From NCBI GenBank assembly GCA_013396525.1, contig VWYX01000123.1:280625-344624 (forward strand): DNA of 64,000 bases, in the 5' to 3' direction. Below, in pieces: positions 27,801 through 42,800 of this stretch. Below the pieces are notes generated by a model. That model ran no database searches. It was not told the DNA's origin and worked only from the letters and a program-made list of their open reading frames with translations. Source of the DNA: Chaetorhynchus papuensis (lineage: Eukaryota > Chordata > Aves > Passeriformes > Rhipiduridae). The position numbers and the translations under genes are program-made. Every line of letters starts with the position of its first letter. The first letter of the stretch is position 1.

Positions 27801-30800
27801 ACACCTATAATTCATAGAATGGCTTGGGTTGGAAGGGACCTTGAAGACCACCTAGTTCCACCATCCCTGCCATGAGCAGGGACACCTTCCACTAGACCAG
27901 GTTGCTCAAAGCTCTGTTCTATCTGGCCTTGAACACTTCCAGGGATGGGGAATCTACAACTACACTAGTGAACAGCTTTGACAGAAGGAAATATCTGAAC
28001 TTTTAAATGGAGAATGTGTATCTCTGCATACAATTTCATAATATTTTTGTAAGTCTGTGTTAAGCAAAGTTCTACAGGACAATTACCTTGATGCCTGGCA
28101 TCATATTCACTGGTTCATTAGTTCAGTCTTATTTTCAACACTGATATAAAAACTGTTTAAAAAAAACCCCTTAACAAACTTTATTCAGGACCATGAAATG
28201 AGCATCTTTCTGACAGTATGCTATGCTTCTTCCCAATGCCATTCAAAGAAAAATGTAATTTGGTACCTCCAATGTCACCGGGTCTGTGCAGAAAAACTGT
28301 CTCTCTAAAGATGGGCATTACACAAGTACAAAGCCATTCCACATTTTCAAAGGACTCTGTCATGGGTTGTATACTGAATACATTTCAAAAGAAACATGTA
28401 TTTTACAGTAAGGTGACCATTTCTTCCTTTAGACCTGTGCAAGACTGAATCCTTTTATAAGTGACCTGCATATAATCCTCTCCAAACCATGGGGATCAGA
28501 ACTAGCCAATGACTCAATGAAATAATTGAAAACCTGATATCCTGAACTCAGCATTAAATCTGCCTACTCACATCAAGAACATTTCAGAGAGAGTAATGAC
28601 CTGCTCAACAATGCTTTCTCGTGGCATAGTCCAGAAATATTTATCTTGTTAGGGGCAAAAAAACCTGTTATTTAACAAACAGCAGATGAAGATACACTAA
28701 GTGGGCTACTCTGAAAGCCAGCAAACCAAAATGCTGTAACCTTTTCATGAGCCAAGTAAATTTCCGTCACAAACCAAGTCAACTCTTTTCCAAGACTCTG
28801 TCATTAGCTGTGTTTGGCATATATAGTTTTTGCAATCTTAAAGCAGACCTCCTTCTCAGCAGTGGGACAATATGGAAAAGCACACAGTTTATTTGATATT
28901 CCAACCAGGGAAAGGCCCCCAGGAAGACCTTTCAGTTACTTTGCTCAAGAACACCAGAATAGGCTTCTCTATGTGAACCTCACAAGCAGAATGTCTCTGA
29001 ACACACCATGTCCTTACTGTTGAAGTCACACCACTGCAGAAACTTATTTTGTTATTGACTACTCTCTAGCATATCACAACAACTTGACTCTGGTAACTGG
29101 TGTTGACTCTGAAAAATCACACTACTGCAGTTGGGGTAAGTGCTTCTTAAGCACATTGTCTCTTGTTATTGCCCTTCAAAAGCCACTCAGATTTTCTCAA
29201 TATTCAATTGTCTTTTTGAGAAATGGCTCAGGTTCAGAGGCCTCTTTTCATATTAAGACCTAAAAAGCCAAAGATGCCTGATGTCTGGGATGATGTGTTT
29301 GGCAAGGGAACTAGAAATGATGCTGCTAAAATCATGTCTTCTTTCTCTCCCTTTTTGTCTCCCATCATATGACCAGAAATGGTACTTTGGAAAATGCCAG
29401 AGTGAACACTACATGGGGACTCTTTTTTTCAGAACATGAAGAGATTTTTTCCCTGTAATTCGGTTTCTACCATGCGTTTCACAGCTGACAGTCTTACAAA
29501 GAATGGAACACAGAAGGTGATTTTGCGACACATCTAAGCTAGCTGCCACCAAAAGGATGAGTTCTCCATTTCTCCTTTATCCCTAAATGTAGTAATTGTC
29601 TGATTCTCCTCTTAAGCCAGTTCAGGGAGCAAAGCCAGCAGAAAATTATTCATTTTTTCTGGGCCATGAGTGCTTTGTCATTACTTGCTATGGAGTCAAA
29701 TGACTGCCACGCTCACTGCAAGGAGTGAGTAAAGCACATGGCAATGGGGGAACAAAACTTTCTGCTGCATCTTGCTGTAGATGCTTTTAGTTGCCTTTAG
29801 ATCAATGAAACAACACTGCCAAAATAACACTGCAAGGTTAAGTGAGATTTTTCAGATGACATTCCTTCAGGTGTCATGCTAAGTAACTGCTGTATCCTAA
29901 GGGAAAGAACATGCTGAGAACAAGCACCACTCCAATAGAAACAAATACGATTTTTAACACAGGAAGCAATTCAGCAGAGACGGTATTTGTATAAACCCAA
30001 ATCTTTTAATTATATAAAATATCAATCTCTGCTAAGAAATTATTTTAAAACCAGAAAAACTGATTTCAACCACACTTCATTTGTGTATTATATATCTAGG
30101 TAAGAAGCTAAATATGATAATTATCATTAAAAATATTAGAGTTTAATAGAATGGCCTGGATTGGGACCTTAAAGACCATCTAATTCCAACCCTCCTGCCG
30201 TGGACTGGGACATACACAACTTCTCTGGGCCACTAGACCTCAATGTAGCAACTGATATTCAAATAAATCTTCAACAAAACACATATGATTTTAATTTGAA
30301 AGTTTCTTTGATACATTGCTGAGAAAACACTTATTTTCTAGACCAAACAGCTGTAACTTCTAACTAATAGAAATTACTATGGGTTTCTTTACCATATTTA
30401 AGTACATCGTTCTATTCCTGTTTGCCCTAATGGCACGTCAAGTTGTGCCACAGTCATCACCTTCAAAACAGTTTTTAATCAGTTTTTAACCTGTAAAAAC
30501 ATTTTCTACCTTGCAATCACTCTCATAGCTTTGCTCTAAGACTCTGGTTTTTCAACACTCTTTGAGGACATGAAGTGAGAACTAAGCAGAACTGGACTAC
30601 CCATCATATCACTGACAGAGAGAAGAATGCTGTGACTTATCTTTATATTAAAGATGTTTCCTCCTACACACTTGCACTACACTAGCCCTTTAAACCACCG
30701 TGTCATAGTATGAACTCATGTTTTAACTGGTCATGTGCCATGACACAAAAGTATCTGCTTTTGTCTTGCAGCCTTCCCAGAGCTGAGCTCTCCCTATGGT

Positions 30801-33800
30801 AAGAATCAACTTCATTCCTTGTCCACAGATAGCCTTAAATTTAGCTGTTCTGAATAGTGCTAGATTGGATCCAATTTATTAAGTAATACAGCTTTCTCTG
30901 TATCCATGAACTGTCTTAATCATTTACCACTCTCCACATCTTTGTGTCATTTGAAAACTTCCTCAGTAATGATTTTATGTTTTCTTTCAGGTCGTTGCTA
31001 AATTATATAGCTCATGGACGTGAACCAATCCCTGAAGAACTATGCTGGAAATGCAAATCATTTCTCATTAACAATTACATCAAGAAGTATCAGCTAGCCA
31101 GTTTTAAATCCACTTAATGTGTGCCATATTGATTTTATATCCTTCTAGTTTATTAATCAAAATGTTCAATGGCGTAAAATGAAACGCTTTAAAGAAAATC
31201 TAAATGTATGAATTCACCACTATCACTTTTTTAAGTTCAGTTGAAAATAGTACTCCACAGGCTGAACTTCTACTCTTTTCTTCTCTTACGTGAGGAAGAT
31301 TTTATTGTTTTGCAATAACATTCAATATATGCACATTTTATTTTCCCCCAGTTCTGTTTACTCTGGGAAAAGCCAGGAGTGGAGATCTGTTGCTCCTCCT
31401 AGCTTCCGTTTTCCAAATAATTTTCTGTTTCTACCCCTAGTCTTTTCTGCTTTTCTTCATCACAGCTATTCAACCTAAGCACAGCAACACAGATTCAAAC
31501 TATATCTGACTCACAAAATTTGATAAAGAAGCATTGACAAGTTTAATTTCAGCAAGCAGGTCCTTCCTGGAATGGTAGGCAAAGACTGATTTTTAAGCTT
31601 AGTTCCACTTAAAGGAGTTTCTCCATTAAGAATCTCTTCTGCCAGCTCTTCTCAGAAACGCAAAATAACAAAAACCTTGCATGAAAGAATGAAACTCTAA
31701 ACAAAAATTGCACTATCTCTTGGTGCCCCTTTATTTCCAGAGATACACTGGCCACTATTAAAAAGCATTCTTAATACATGTATCCGTATTTCTAAAGGAC
31801 ACCTAATGTAACAGTACTGAAAAACTAATTGATGCTTAAATTAATAACTTAAACTTAACTAATTTATGCTTAAATTAATAAATAACTGTCAAGCATAAAC
31901 AAAAAAAAGAGAAAAAGAAAAGTCACGAAGAGCTTTTACCTGTGGATCTTTGAAATACATTTCATACAACTGAATGGTCCGCCGACTTGCTTGACTCCCA
32001 TGATACACAACCACATTCAACTCTGTCCAGGTGCGGAACTCCCTTTCCCAGTTGGGAATTGTGGACAATGGTGCAATAACCAAGAAAGGACCATGGATTC
32101 CTTTCAAATATATCTCATAGAGAAACGTAATGGACTGGATAGTCTTTCCCAACCCCATTTCATCTGCTAAAATGCAGTTTCGTCTGAAAACAATAATAAA
32201 AACAGCCTGAATGATTTATTCCCAACTAAAAACATAGAAAATCAGTAAGGCGATAACATGAATAAACCAGGTATTTCTAGAATGAAAAGGCATCATAACA
32301 TTTTTGCATTTTAAGTAAATGTTATGGCTTGTGATGCAGTCAGCATGGATATATCTCTTCCCTGTATCTCTCAATTTCAGAAGCGGGAGGAAGGGGCAGC
32401 AGGGGCATGCCTGAACCCAAAGCACTTGCCACAAAAATCTGTCAGAAACATTCACATTCCACCCCAAATTAGTTTGTATATGACTCCTGCTGCAAAAAAT
32501 GAGCCATGCAAATGATTCTAAAATCTCACTTTAGTAGGTTACTTTAAAAGGTTGCTATTTCAAATAAGCTATAAAAGTTTTTCCAAAGCAGTATTTAGTA
32601 GTAAGCAATGTTTTACGTACGTGTTGTACCAATTGAAAAGAAGCCAGTTTACTCCCTCCAACTGGTATTCCCTGAGTTTGTTATTGTTTTTATACTCCCT
32701 GGAACTCTCCGATTTCTTCCAGTCATCGGCAGGAGGTCGCTCCTGTTTCAAATACAGCAAATCCCATTAGTGGTTTCTGAAAGACCACATTACTTTACTA
32801 TTTTCAAATAAAATCCTCTATATAGAGCCAATTCTTACCACACGCTCCATTTCTGGCTCCCTAGACATCAGTTTCTCAAATTCTTCGATCTTGGCTTGGT
32901 CGATGTCTTGCTTGAGCTCCCAAGTGCTGTCTTCATAAGGAAGCGAACACCACTTCACCAGATAATGCGTTACAGGCTTTGTTAAGACAAAAATTACATT
33001 ACATCACAATACAGAAAGAATAAAAGTGTAACCATTTTTACAGGAGATCTGCAGGCTAGATAAAGTTCAAAAAGCTTGATCAGGCCTGAATGTCTGACTC
33101 AGCCAAAAGGATAAGTAAACAGCAGGCTGACACCTTGACGACCTAGCGAAGTAAGATGAGAACCTGGAGAATGCAGGCTCCCCACCAAAACGAGCACAAA
33201 ACTACATTTGAAATCACTAAGGTTAGACTAAAATTTAGAAGCAAAACAGTATTAATTTTTCAACCCTTACAATTTCTACTACATATTTAAAAACCAACTG
33301 TTTTCTCTTATCAGCATCGTCAGAAACTTCACAACAGACAAATAAACCACCACCATTCACTGACGGAGCCAACACAAAAACAGTGACACTGCCAGTGAAG
33401 CTTTCTATTCTCCCAGGACCAAAAAGGAATCTCCTGGAAGACAAAATCATCTTTTTTGCAAGCAAGTCATTAAAAATGACTTGTGAGTTTGGGACTTCTT
33501 CTGTAACAGGGAGTCTAAACAACGTCTAAACCATTATAACATTTACCTAAGACTCTTGCAATTTTCATTTAAATTCTGCACTACATGCATGGACATCATA
33601 TTTCTACCATATTAAATATCACTTCTTCGTTGTTGCTTTTTGGTTGGTTGTTCTGTGTGTTTTTTTAAATACAGGTAAGAAGTTATAAGAAGTTTGGACT
33701 TCTCACTTAAGCCCCTTTATTTAAGGGAAACTGCTACATCAACCAATGTTTTCTCAAACATGTTCCTATTTTCTACACACATATAGCATGGTAGTTTCTG

Positions 33801-36800
33801 TAAGTGTTTAATATATTCTAATTAATATATTTCTACACAATAAATTCTAAACATAATGTCTATATGACTAGAGATACACTAAAAGTTTTGTTTACCTCTC
33901 CATTATCATCTGTGCTACGTGAAAAATCCATGATTCGATCAACTTCCACATAATCTGGATTAAAAAGCTCATCATCAATCTGTTCAATGAGAGAGGCAAA
34001 AATATAAAAGATATCTCTATTAGCCCTTCCTGAGAGGAAAAATGATTATATATTTCACCAGGCAATAATATTTTGGGTCACGGTGACACAGAATTTATAT
34101 TTGGCAAACTTCAACATGTTAATTGAAATGCTACAATTCAGCAAGATCATTCCCCGTGAGGGAATCAGACTTCTCAGACTTTGTTAACTGGGCCTCTTAA
34201 TTACTGTGTGAAACCTTTTACTGTGAGAGAATGTTTAAGAATATTTTAAATGAAGTGTGAAATTACAATTCACTAATGAGCAATCGAAAAGGCTTATGGC
34301 ATGCAATGCATTTAGCATTCTTGAAAACTGCAGCTTGCAATAAAGAAATTAGAGCCTTGTACACTAAGTGCCTTTGGATTATTTTAACTACAGAAATTGT
34401 CTAACTGCTTTATAAGCAAGATTCAAAGATTATTATTTCAAAAACAGAGAAAATACAATGCATGCATACACAGTTTCTCCAAAAATCACAATTTTTTAGG
34501 TTTGCTCTTATGCTTTAAACAACTTACAGGATTCTCTTGCATACTAAAGCATTGCATTTCATTGTATAGTTTTAAGATCCACTCCAACAGAAGAGAGAGC
34601 CAAAAGGTTGTCCAATATTAAAGACTACATATTTTAAAAGCTTCTTCTAAAACAAGGACTAATTCCAAGTATTTACAATAACTTGTGACCCACTCAGAAA
34701 CAGATTTAAAAAACCAAAATAGAAACAATTCCAGGTATCTTCATTTAGAACAGATGAAAATTTTCAATCTGCAACAGGTTTTTATTTTAGCTTGAATGAT
34801 ATAGTAAAAATAAATATAAATAAATAAATACAGTAGCTCATGAACACATTTTTTTTTCTTAAAAGACAGAATTTTTCTAAGAGGTAATCTTTCAGAGACA
34901 CCAATCAGCAGATCTGGTCTTTTATTGACAGGGCCCCTGCCACATTACTGCTTATGGCTCTAAGTGAAATTAAATTGATGATAAAAAGCTTAGAATCCCT
35001 AGTGAGCAGCAGTCCATAACACAGAAAAATGGCATGTATTTCTTCTGGCATAATCAGCTCCTGAGAAAAAAGACATGGTACTGATTCAGTCAGGCTTACA
35101 AGGCTAATAACTAGCCACTCACTTCAAGGAAAAAAAAAAACCCAAAACTTCAAGGAAAAAGTATACAGTCAGGACAGATCACTTGACTTTCATAAACTTG
35201 CAAGACTTGCATCCAGAATGGTTATGTTTTATATCAGAATAAGTGCTACTGATACATCACACAATTATTCAAAATGTTCTGCGTGTATACAGAATGAGAA
35301 ATCCTAAGAATATTCCTTAAACACCCAAAAGAAACAAACAAAAAAATCGTACTTCGGAAAGGAATTTATTCTGGCCCTGTTTTGCCTTAAACCGCTTAAT
35401 CTTCTGCTGAATTCTCTTGTCTTTGTCCAGCTCTTCCACAGATGCCCACTGGCAGTGAAGGTAAGAACTAGAAGATGAAACAGAAAAATCTTACTCCAAC
35501 TCTCCTTCCATTGCACTCCTTATGAATGCCACTAGCATAACTAGAACTTTCCAGCACGTGGTAGTGCTGTGCTTGGAAAACTGGACACTATCTTCTTTAT
35601 CATACAGATTATTAACCAGTCATCTTTACTCAAAGTAATAACACTTACTAATAGAGAAACTTGTCAGGAAATAGAAACAACTCCCACTCAAAATTTAAAT
35701 ACATACCCTCTATTCTTAGTTTGGCACAAAGCTAGGACAACTTTTATTTGGCATACTTAAAACACAATTACTATACAAGACACTTATGATAAATTCACTA
35801 TTTAGCATCATATTCTAGCAAAGAGAATAATATTCTTGCATTTTTATAAGTTAATGAAAAGATGCAAATATTTTAAGTACTAACATCCTATATAATTCTT
35901 TTTTGCGAGAACAGCATTGTAACTCAAAATTGCTTGTGAGTCTTTTTGATAGAGAGAAAAGAAAACCCCTTGTAAATGCAGTTCCCCAGTAACAACACAG
36001 AATAAGGAACAGCATCTCTGCCAAAGTGACTTGTCCCACTCCATAAATTTAGTCTGTCAAAAGTTCTATTGCTAAGATACAACAGTTAGCACAAAAATTA
36101 TGTCTATTTAATAGAATTAAACAAAGTACAATTAAGCAATTAAATAATATACAATAAACAATATAGTGCAAAAGGTACAAAAATGACAGCATATTTAAAG
36201 TAAAGTCAATTATGTGCAGTTAGCTGCCATAAGCTTCCTTAAAGCAGATTTCTGTCTCTCAGATAGAAAATTTGGTAAAAATAAACAAGGTGTGCTATTT
36301 TTCTACAAGAAAAGTGAGCTTATCCAGCTATGAAATGTTTTATTTTAAACACTGATTGCCTTGCAGTTTCAGAGTCCACAAGTGAAACAACAAGCTGCTC
36401 TCACCACGATTACATTCCTCTCATGGAGGGGTAACAATCTGCTGGAATGTTGAAAGCCATCTCATTTGTTTGTTATCTTAGACATTTTGTTCAACATAAA
36501 TCTTGTTTTTGAAACAACACCAAGGACTATTTTTAAGTAGTTTGCACACACTTACTCTACGGTTGCAGCGAGACCTACACAGCTGCACACGCATGTACTC
36601 ACAAGCCTGCATGCATAATGAGCCTTAAAGCATTTAATAGCAGAGCAATTTTACCTATGGATTTAATTCTGGAGAGAACACAAATTAAGACAACACTGTC
36701 AAACCCTGTACCACCAAGGCAAGGTATTTCCCTGTTTATTTGTCACTGTTTTAGATTAAGCATTAGACATGTTGAAAGTTCAATAATAAGTTGTATCAAC

Positions 36801-39800
36801 TACAAAACCAGTTTTGAAAGCTATTTGGAAGTTATGTGAACTTTAGAATAGCAATCAAACCTGTAACTTTACTTACAAGTTTTTGTACTTCACATAGAAT
36901 TCCTCTATTTCTACTTCTTCTCCGTTCTCCATCTAAAAGAAAAGAAACGTTGAAACATGAATTAAATCTCTAAATGGCCCAATTCAGTAAATGATTTAAA
37001 AACTATCTGAGATATGGACTACGGTCCCCACATAGAGACACAAGTGGAGGTGTAGGAAAAGGTTTGTGGGGGAGGACATGGGTGAGGAGTTTCCTCCAGC
37101 TGCTTACCCAAGTACATACTGCACTGCTTACTACAACTTCCAAGGCATGAATCATTTGAACTCCTCCCTAACCACATGCAGCTTCATTCACAACCTCACC
37201 CCAAATCTGGCTTTCTGCCAAACCCACAGTGTTAAGTAGAAGCCAAGTGTACCATTTTCTCAGGCAGCAGCCAATTAGCAACTGCACTCCTGAATGCCAT
37301 ATGTATTATTTTTGGCTGGCTCATGGCAACTTTACATTGTGGGTTTTGTAATGTTTTAAAAAAGAGTTTTAAAGGGGGTTTATTCCTCCATATAGTTAAT
37401 AACTCCAAACAAGAAGCCATATAAAACTAAACCTTATACCTCTGCTAGAATTTTAGTGCATCAGTGTTCATGGCTTTAGTTTTACTCAATGGTGCAATTA
37501 AATTCACTCAGGCAAGATGTCTCACATACAGAGCAGCCAAATTAAATTAACACCCAAAAACTACATTAAAAGCAAGGTTAAAGTTGTGATATAAACCAGC
37601 AAAACCAAGGGCATTCAGTGCTAAGGGTTGAGCTACCCTTAACTCATCCCTGGTGCCAAAGTATTGCATAACATATGGCATGTAATACTTTGTTGAATTC
37701 CTCCTTAACCCAGCCATAGGACAAACTAAGGACAGTGCACCAGGCACACATTTAGAATTTGGTTTCTGTCACAACATTAACGGTTTGTTTTTACTAATGA
37801 ACTTCAAGAAAATTTTAAATAGAGGAGCATTTTCTGGTTCATACATTTCATCAGGGACAACAACACCTGTAATAAATACTGTATATGCAGCATTACATAT
37901 GCAAAACTGGTGACTGCTCTATAGATTAACATTTTTTGTATTTATATATTTTTTTAATAGAGATACATATATATATACACACCCACACACACCCACACAC
38001 ACAAGAGGGACCAGTCTGAAACCTGAATTGTCATCTTTAGTTGCTGGCTAGATGTTACCTCCATAGCAGTGCAATTAAAGAACAACAGTAGCAGCTGCAT
38101 TAAACTGTGTTCTAGCACAGTAAAGTTCATGCATTCCTAGTCCCTGATTCACATAGTATTCCTTTACTTCCTGACTAGCAAGAGAGTTTCAGTTTAGTAT
38201 TTACATCACTCCAGCAGAGTCTGCTTATGTTCCTTCCTAGAGAAAGAAGCAACACCAGATTCCACCTATGTCTCACTAAAGAAATGGAAGAAGATTCCTG
38301 ATGCTACTTCTTGATCTTCTTGAATCTTCTGTCGAAGAAGAGCAGCTGTTCAAACTATCCTCTAAACCTAAACACAGGGAAGAAACTTCTTTGACACTTA
38401 CAAAGACACTGCCAAAGGAAGGAATCTGAAGACCATCAAGATGCTTTTTTAAACAAAAAATTGAGAAGAGTCTTTCTCAAGATGATATTAATATTTAGAG
38501 ATCAAAACTGCATTGAAAAAAGAAGCTGGAGATCACATTATCTGAACCTATTCACTGCCCTGAGGCAAAATTAGTCTTTAAGATGTCAACCCTAATTTTA
38601 AGACATTAACTTCTTTTATTATCTAAAATGTATTACAGACAAGTCTCTTTGATTAGAGTTAAACCAGAATGCTTTGAGATCCATCAGTATTACAATGACA
38701 ACATCATTAAACACCTTTACAGAGAGGTTTCATATTAACCAACTTCAATCCCCTCAACAGCATTTCAGTCAAACATATTTTCTGTCAGCTGCCAACTTAA
38801 TAACAATAATTTGCAATGCAAATCTTGATAAATTCTGTAACTTTCATGAGTAAAACACTTTTGTGTTGTCTAATAGGTAATAACTGGTCTGTGTTATTAG
38901 ATGTTCTATGAGAGTGCATCAAAGATTCACCTAAGCAAAAAGTATTTCAGAGAAAATATTTTTAAAATCATAGTCAGGCATTCAGCACTTATGCCTTCCT
39001 CCAAAAATCTAATCAAATTAAAATTGTCAGCACTCAAGCAGAGGTTAACAGTACATCAGTTTAGGGTATATGAGACAGCAGCTTATACCTCTGATGTCAC
39101 TGTGCACCCCCCAGTACCTGTACATTTACGTTAACCAGGTAAGAAGGTGAGATAGAACATTTATGCAAAATTCTCCCCAAACTAAAATAACACATGGCAG
39201 ACTCGGGCAATGCAGGACACTTCAAATTATCACTTCCAGGTGCGACCAGGATCTGATTTACAGTCTCTGCAGATAACTGAAGAAATAAATGACCCCTTCA
39301 TTCAAGCAAATACTTAAAAGCACATAATCGTGCATGCTATTACCACAGAGTTGATACAGTAACATTGCTAATGCAAAAGTTAGTTGTGTAAGCCACTCAG
39401 GTGTGGAGACAAAAGCTTGGGGGGAAAAAAAGCCAAAAAACCAACCAAACAAAAAAAAACCTAAGAAAAAAACAAACCATGAGAAAACCCCAAACCACCA
39501 CAACTATCAACTACCAGAAAAATAGCAGACAGAACACATTAGTAACAGATGCAAAGCAACACACAAAACCCAATTACCTCAACAGATACACAGCACTAAA
39601 CTGTAAACTGATCAGTTTAAGGAAGAGATGTAGGTATTGTACACATTTCAATTAGTTCTAATTCTCACATGTACTAGGAGGCAAAAAGAGACATTCACAT
39701 GTGTAACGTGCAGGTACAAGGTTCTACAAACTCCCTGTCTTTCCATAATGTGTGCTATTTGTGCTGGATAGCATAATCCATTCTAGCTATTCCTTTTCAA

Positions 39801-42800
39801 AGTTAAGAAGCAGGAATTCAAAGGGGACTGAATGAAAAATTTCAACATACAAACTCATCAGGTTTGGAAAGATACACGTACTTAATGCTTTCTGCAAGAA
39901 GAAAGAGTATTCAAAGGAATTCAACATTCCATGTTAAGAACAACTGGGAAAAACACTGTCTTTTTTACTTCAAACATGAACTCAGTTCTGCCTTTTACTC
40001 TGTAGGTTTCAAAAATGGCTACAAGTACAGAGCTGCATCCTATCTGCTAACTCCAGAACTAGACTAAGGCTATTTCTCAGAAAACCAGCATGATTTTATG
40101 ATAAGAATACTGCTCCAAAAGCGTATTCATTATCTAATGTCCTTTACTTGAATGCAACATCTTTGTTACAACCTAATCCACTGAAAGGTTTCCTAGTGAA
40201 GCCTCTCCTCATGTTTATTTTATGCACTGGTCCTGATCACAGCAATTTTACTTTGATTAGTAATCTAACAACCAGGGTTTTGATGACGTTAGTAAGAGTG
40301 TAAAAGACCTTTAATAAAAGCACAGTTGGATACTTCAGATGTTAAATATTAACATCCTGAAATCCATTTTTTTTTTTTTTTGAAATTTGGAAAAGAGGGT
40401 TGGGGAGAAGAGCAGGGAAAGAAGAGACACCCCTCAAACCTGCAAATACAATCCATAAAAAACATTAAAGAAAAAGCTCAAAATAGAGCTTGCCTCCAGC
40501 AGAGCTTGCAATCAAAGACATGTAGGCAGCAGACCAACCACTTCCCACAAACTGCAGCAAAATACACACTCCCCATGAGTAATCACACCTCTGTTTGCAG
40601 GGGAGAGGAAGAAGGGAAGAATAATTGGTGAAAAACAGCTTCCCATGTAAAGACATTTATGAAAGAACCACATTCTCCTCTCCTGCCTAGTAGACCATCA
40701 GGACAACTAAATACTCACTTTACATTACTTCAATTTTATCTGAAAAATAAGTCTATGGTTTGAAACACAAAACACAGCTCTAGACTTAAAAGAAAACAAA
40801 AAAACAAACAGAAAAAACTCCAAACTGCCTTAGAAGTTTTATGCTGTGTAAGATGCATAAAGAGATCAGATTAAATCACAGGCACTCATGACATTGAATG
40901 AATGTAGGTTTACAAAACTGTTGATGATGTTAGGACAGCAGTAATAAAATTGAACACACACACCCCACCCTGCCCAAGAAAACCAAACAAAAACCCAAAA
41001 CCAAATCCCAAACCACCACAACATTGAATAAAAAAATCTATGAATAAAGGCAATTTTACTTTCTCCAAATTGAAAATTAACACTGAGGAAAAGATGAATT
41101 TCTGGTTAACTGAGATCCACATGATGTCATATCTGTGTAAGTCAGACAATTTTCTGTCCAACTGTAGCACAAGTCAGAGAATTAACTCCACAAAAGTATC
41201 TATAATCATGCCCTTTTTGGAGTAAGTTCTTTCTTGCTTCCTTCTCAGAGTTCTAATACTTTGGAAGTGCAAAAGCCAATCAAGTTGTGAAGCAGATTAG
41301 AAAAATCTGTAAGCAAAGTAAGAACCAGAGCAAAATTATAAGGGAACCACACTGAACTTGAGTGTTTCTTTCACCATCTTAGCACAGTGAAAAGGAAGAT
41401 ACTCATCACCTGTGTCTGTATCATACTTGTCACTTTTAAATTTGTTTCAGCTGCTAAGCACAACTGCCATCAAAAGATACAAAAATTACGGGCAAGGGTT
41501 TTGTTTACTAGAAAAGGCAGACGTTTGGGCTACAGGAGAGTTCTCTCATTCCTCAAACTCCTATGGAATATCACTCTGAAGTGAAGAGCACCACGGATTT
41601 CACCCAGGCATGTATATTTGCAAAAATCAAATTTTGCATCCAAAAAAAGCAAGAAATGAGTAAAAGATTAAACAATCTGGTTTGTGTATGTCTACCGAAA
41701 AACATGTTGTATACCATCTGAATACACTTTCAGGGAACCTCCTCTATTCAACAGAACAGATTTTAAATTGGGAATATCTGAAGTATTTTAAGAACTCAGT
41801 AAGGGCTTCAGCAGAAATGTGCTAAGCCTATTTAAAAATATGGGGGGAAGGGGGTTTGTTTTACCTTTTTCTTGACTAAACGGCTACTCATGATTTTCTC
41901 CACAACAGGACCTTCAGCATCAGCAGATTCCTACATCATAAACAGCAATACAAGAGTTATGGGAGTGCATCTTTGTTAAAGACTTCCTTATTAGAAAAAC
42001 TTTAAAATAATTTTTTGTAACAGGAGCTTAACACCAAGAGGACATTTTCCCCCTAGCATGAGAACTTGGAGGATTCAAATAGATTTAATACCATAATAAA
42101 GGATCGAAGGATACTTGTTTGAGCCCATTTTAAAGACCAAATGCAACTCCAGCCCTCTCAGTTAAGGTTGACATGCACAGATAAACAAATGTAACATCAT
42201 GAGATGATCCCCTCTCCTAAAATAATACATGCTTTCAGCACCATACAGACTAAACAGCAGATGATGCTCAGAAGCTCTAGCTGGCTGTGCAGGTGTCCAC
42301 ACGATTGCTCTCAAAACTGCCTGCAATTCTCTATTACATTACATTAATTCACTATTACAACAGGAGGCAAACCATCCAAATTCTCCTTCTGATAAGACAC
42401 AATTAACAGTGGAGACCACATACAATATTTCACAAGGCTTAACAAATTGCCAAATGAAACACCAAAGAACATGTATATATTCTCCAATAGGTCATCAGTT
42501 AAATGAAGTAGTTCTTTGAAAAAGCACTACAAAACAATGAGATTGTTACAACAGTCATTCCTACAGTATTACCCCTCATCTTATTCAAACTATTTTATCC
42601 AGCATTTACATTGCACAGAGAATAAAGTGTACCCTGCTGGGTACTACAAGGCAGTAATTTCATAAAGGAGTTCTTATGGTGCCTAGCAGCAGGGGACAAG
42701 CTTGAGTGGTTTATTAAAGTCACAGAAGCCAGACCACTGAATTCACAGAAGTAAATTCAAGACTCATAGCAGTACAGTTTAGGTTTCCTTTAGCTAGGGA

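Larger units (their letters stand above)
27289..31939 (-). other. CHD7: CHD7 intron 12
   Basis: 4,651 nt. Contains two minus-strand CR1 pieces (27811-27965 and 30147-30240) and a 25-bp imperfect direct repeat (31823-31847 and 31857-31881). Nothing else recognised. Confidence 0.92.

Noticed and set aside
27785..27830. GATTCGAA word resembling a tRNA B-box beside a CR1
   Set aside because: The position where an A-box should lie is CR1 sequence, so no tRNA can be supported.
36933..41864. A hidden exon or nested gene in the large intron 6
   Set aside because: Exon 6 joins exon 7 in frame with the conserved sequence, and no additional conserved coding block was found between them.
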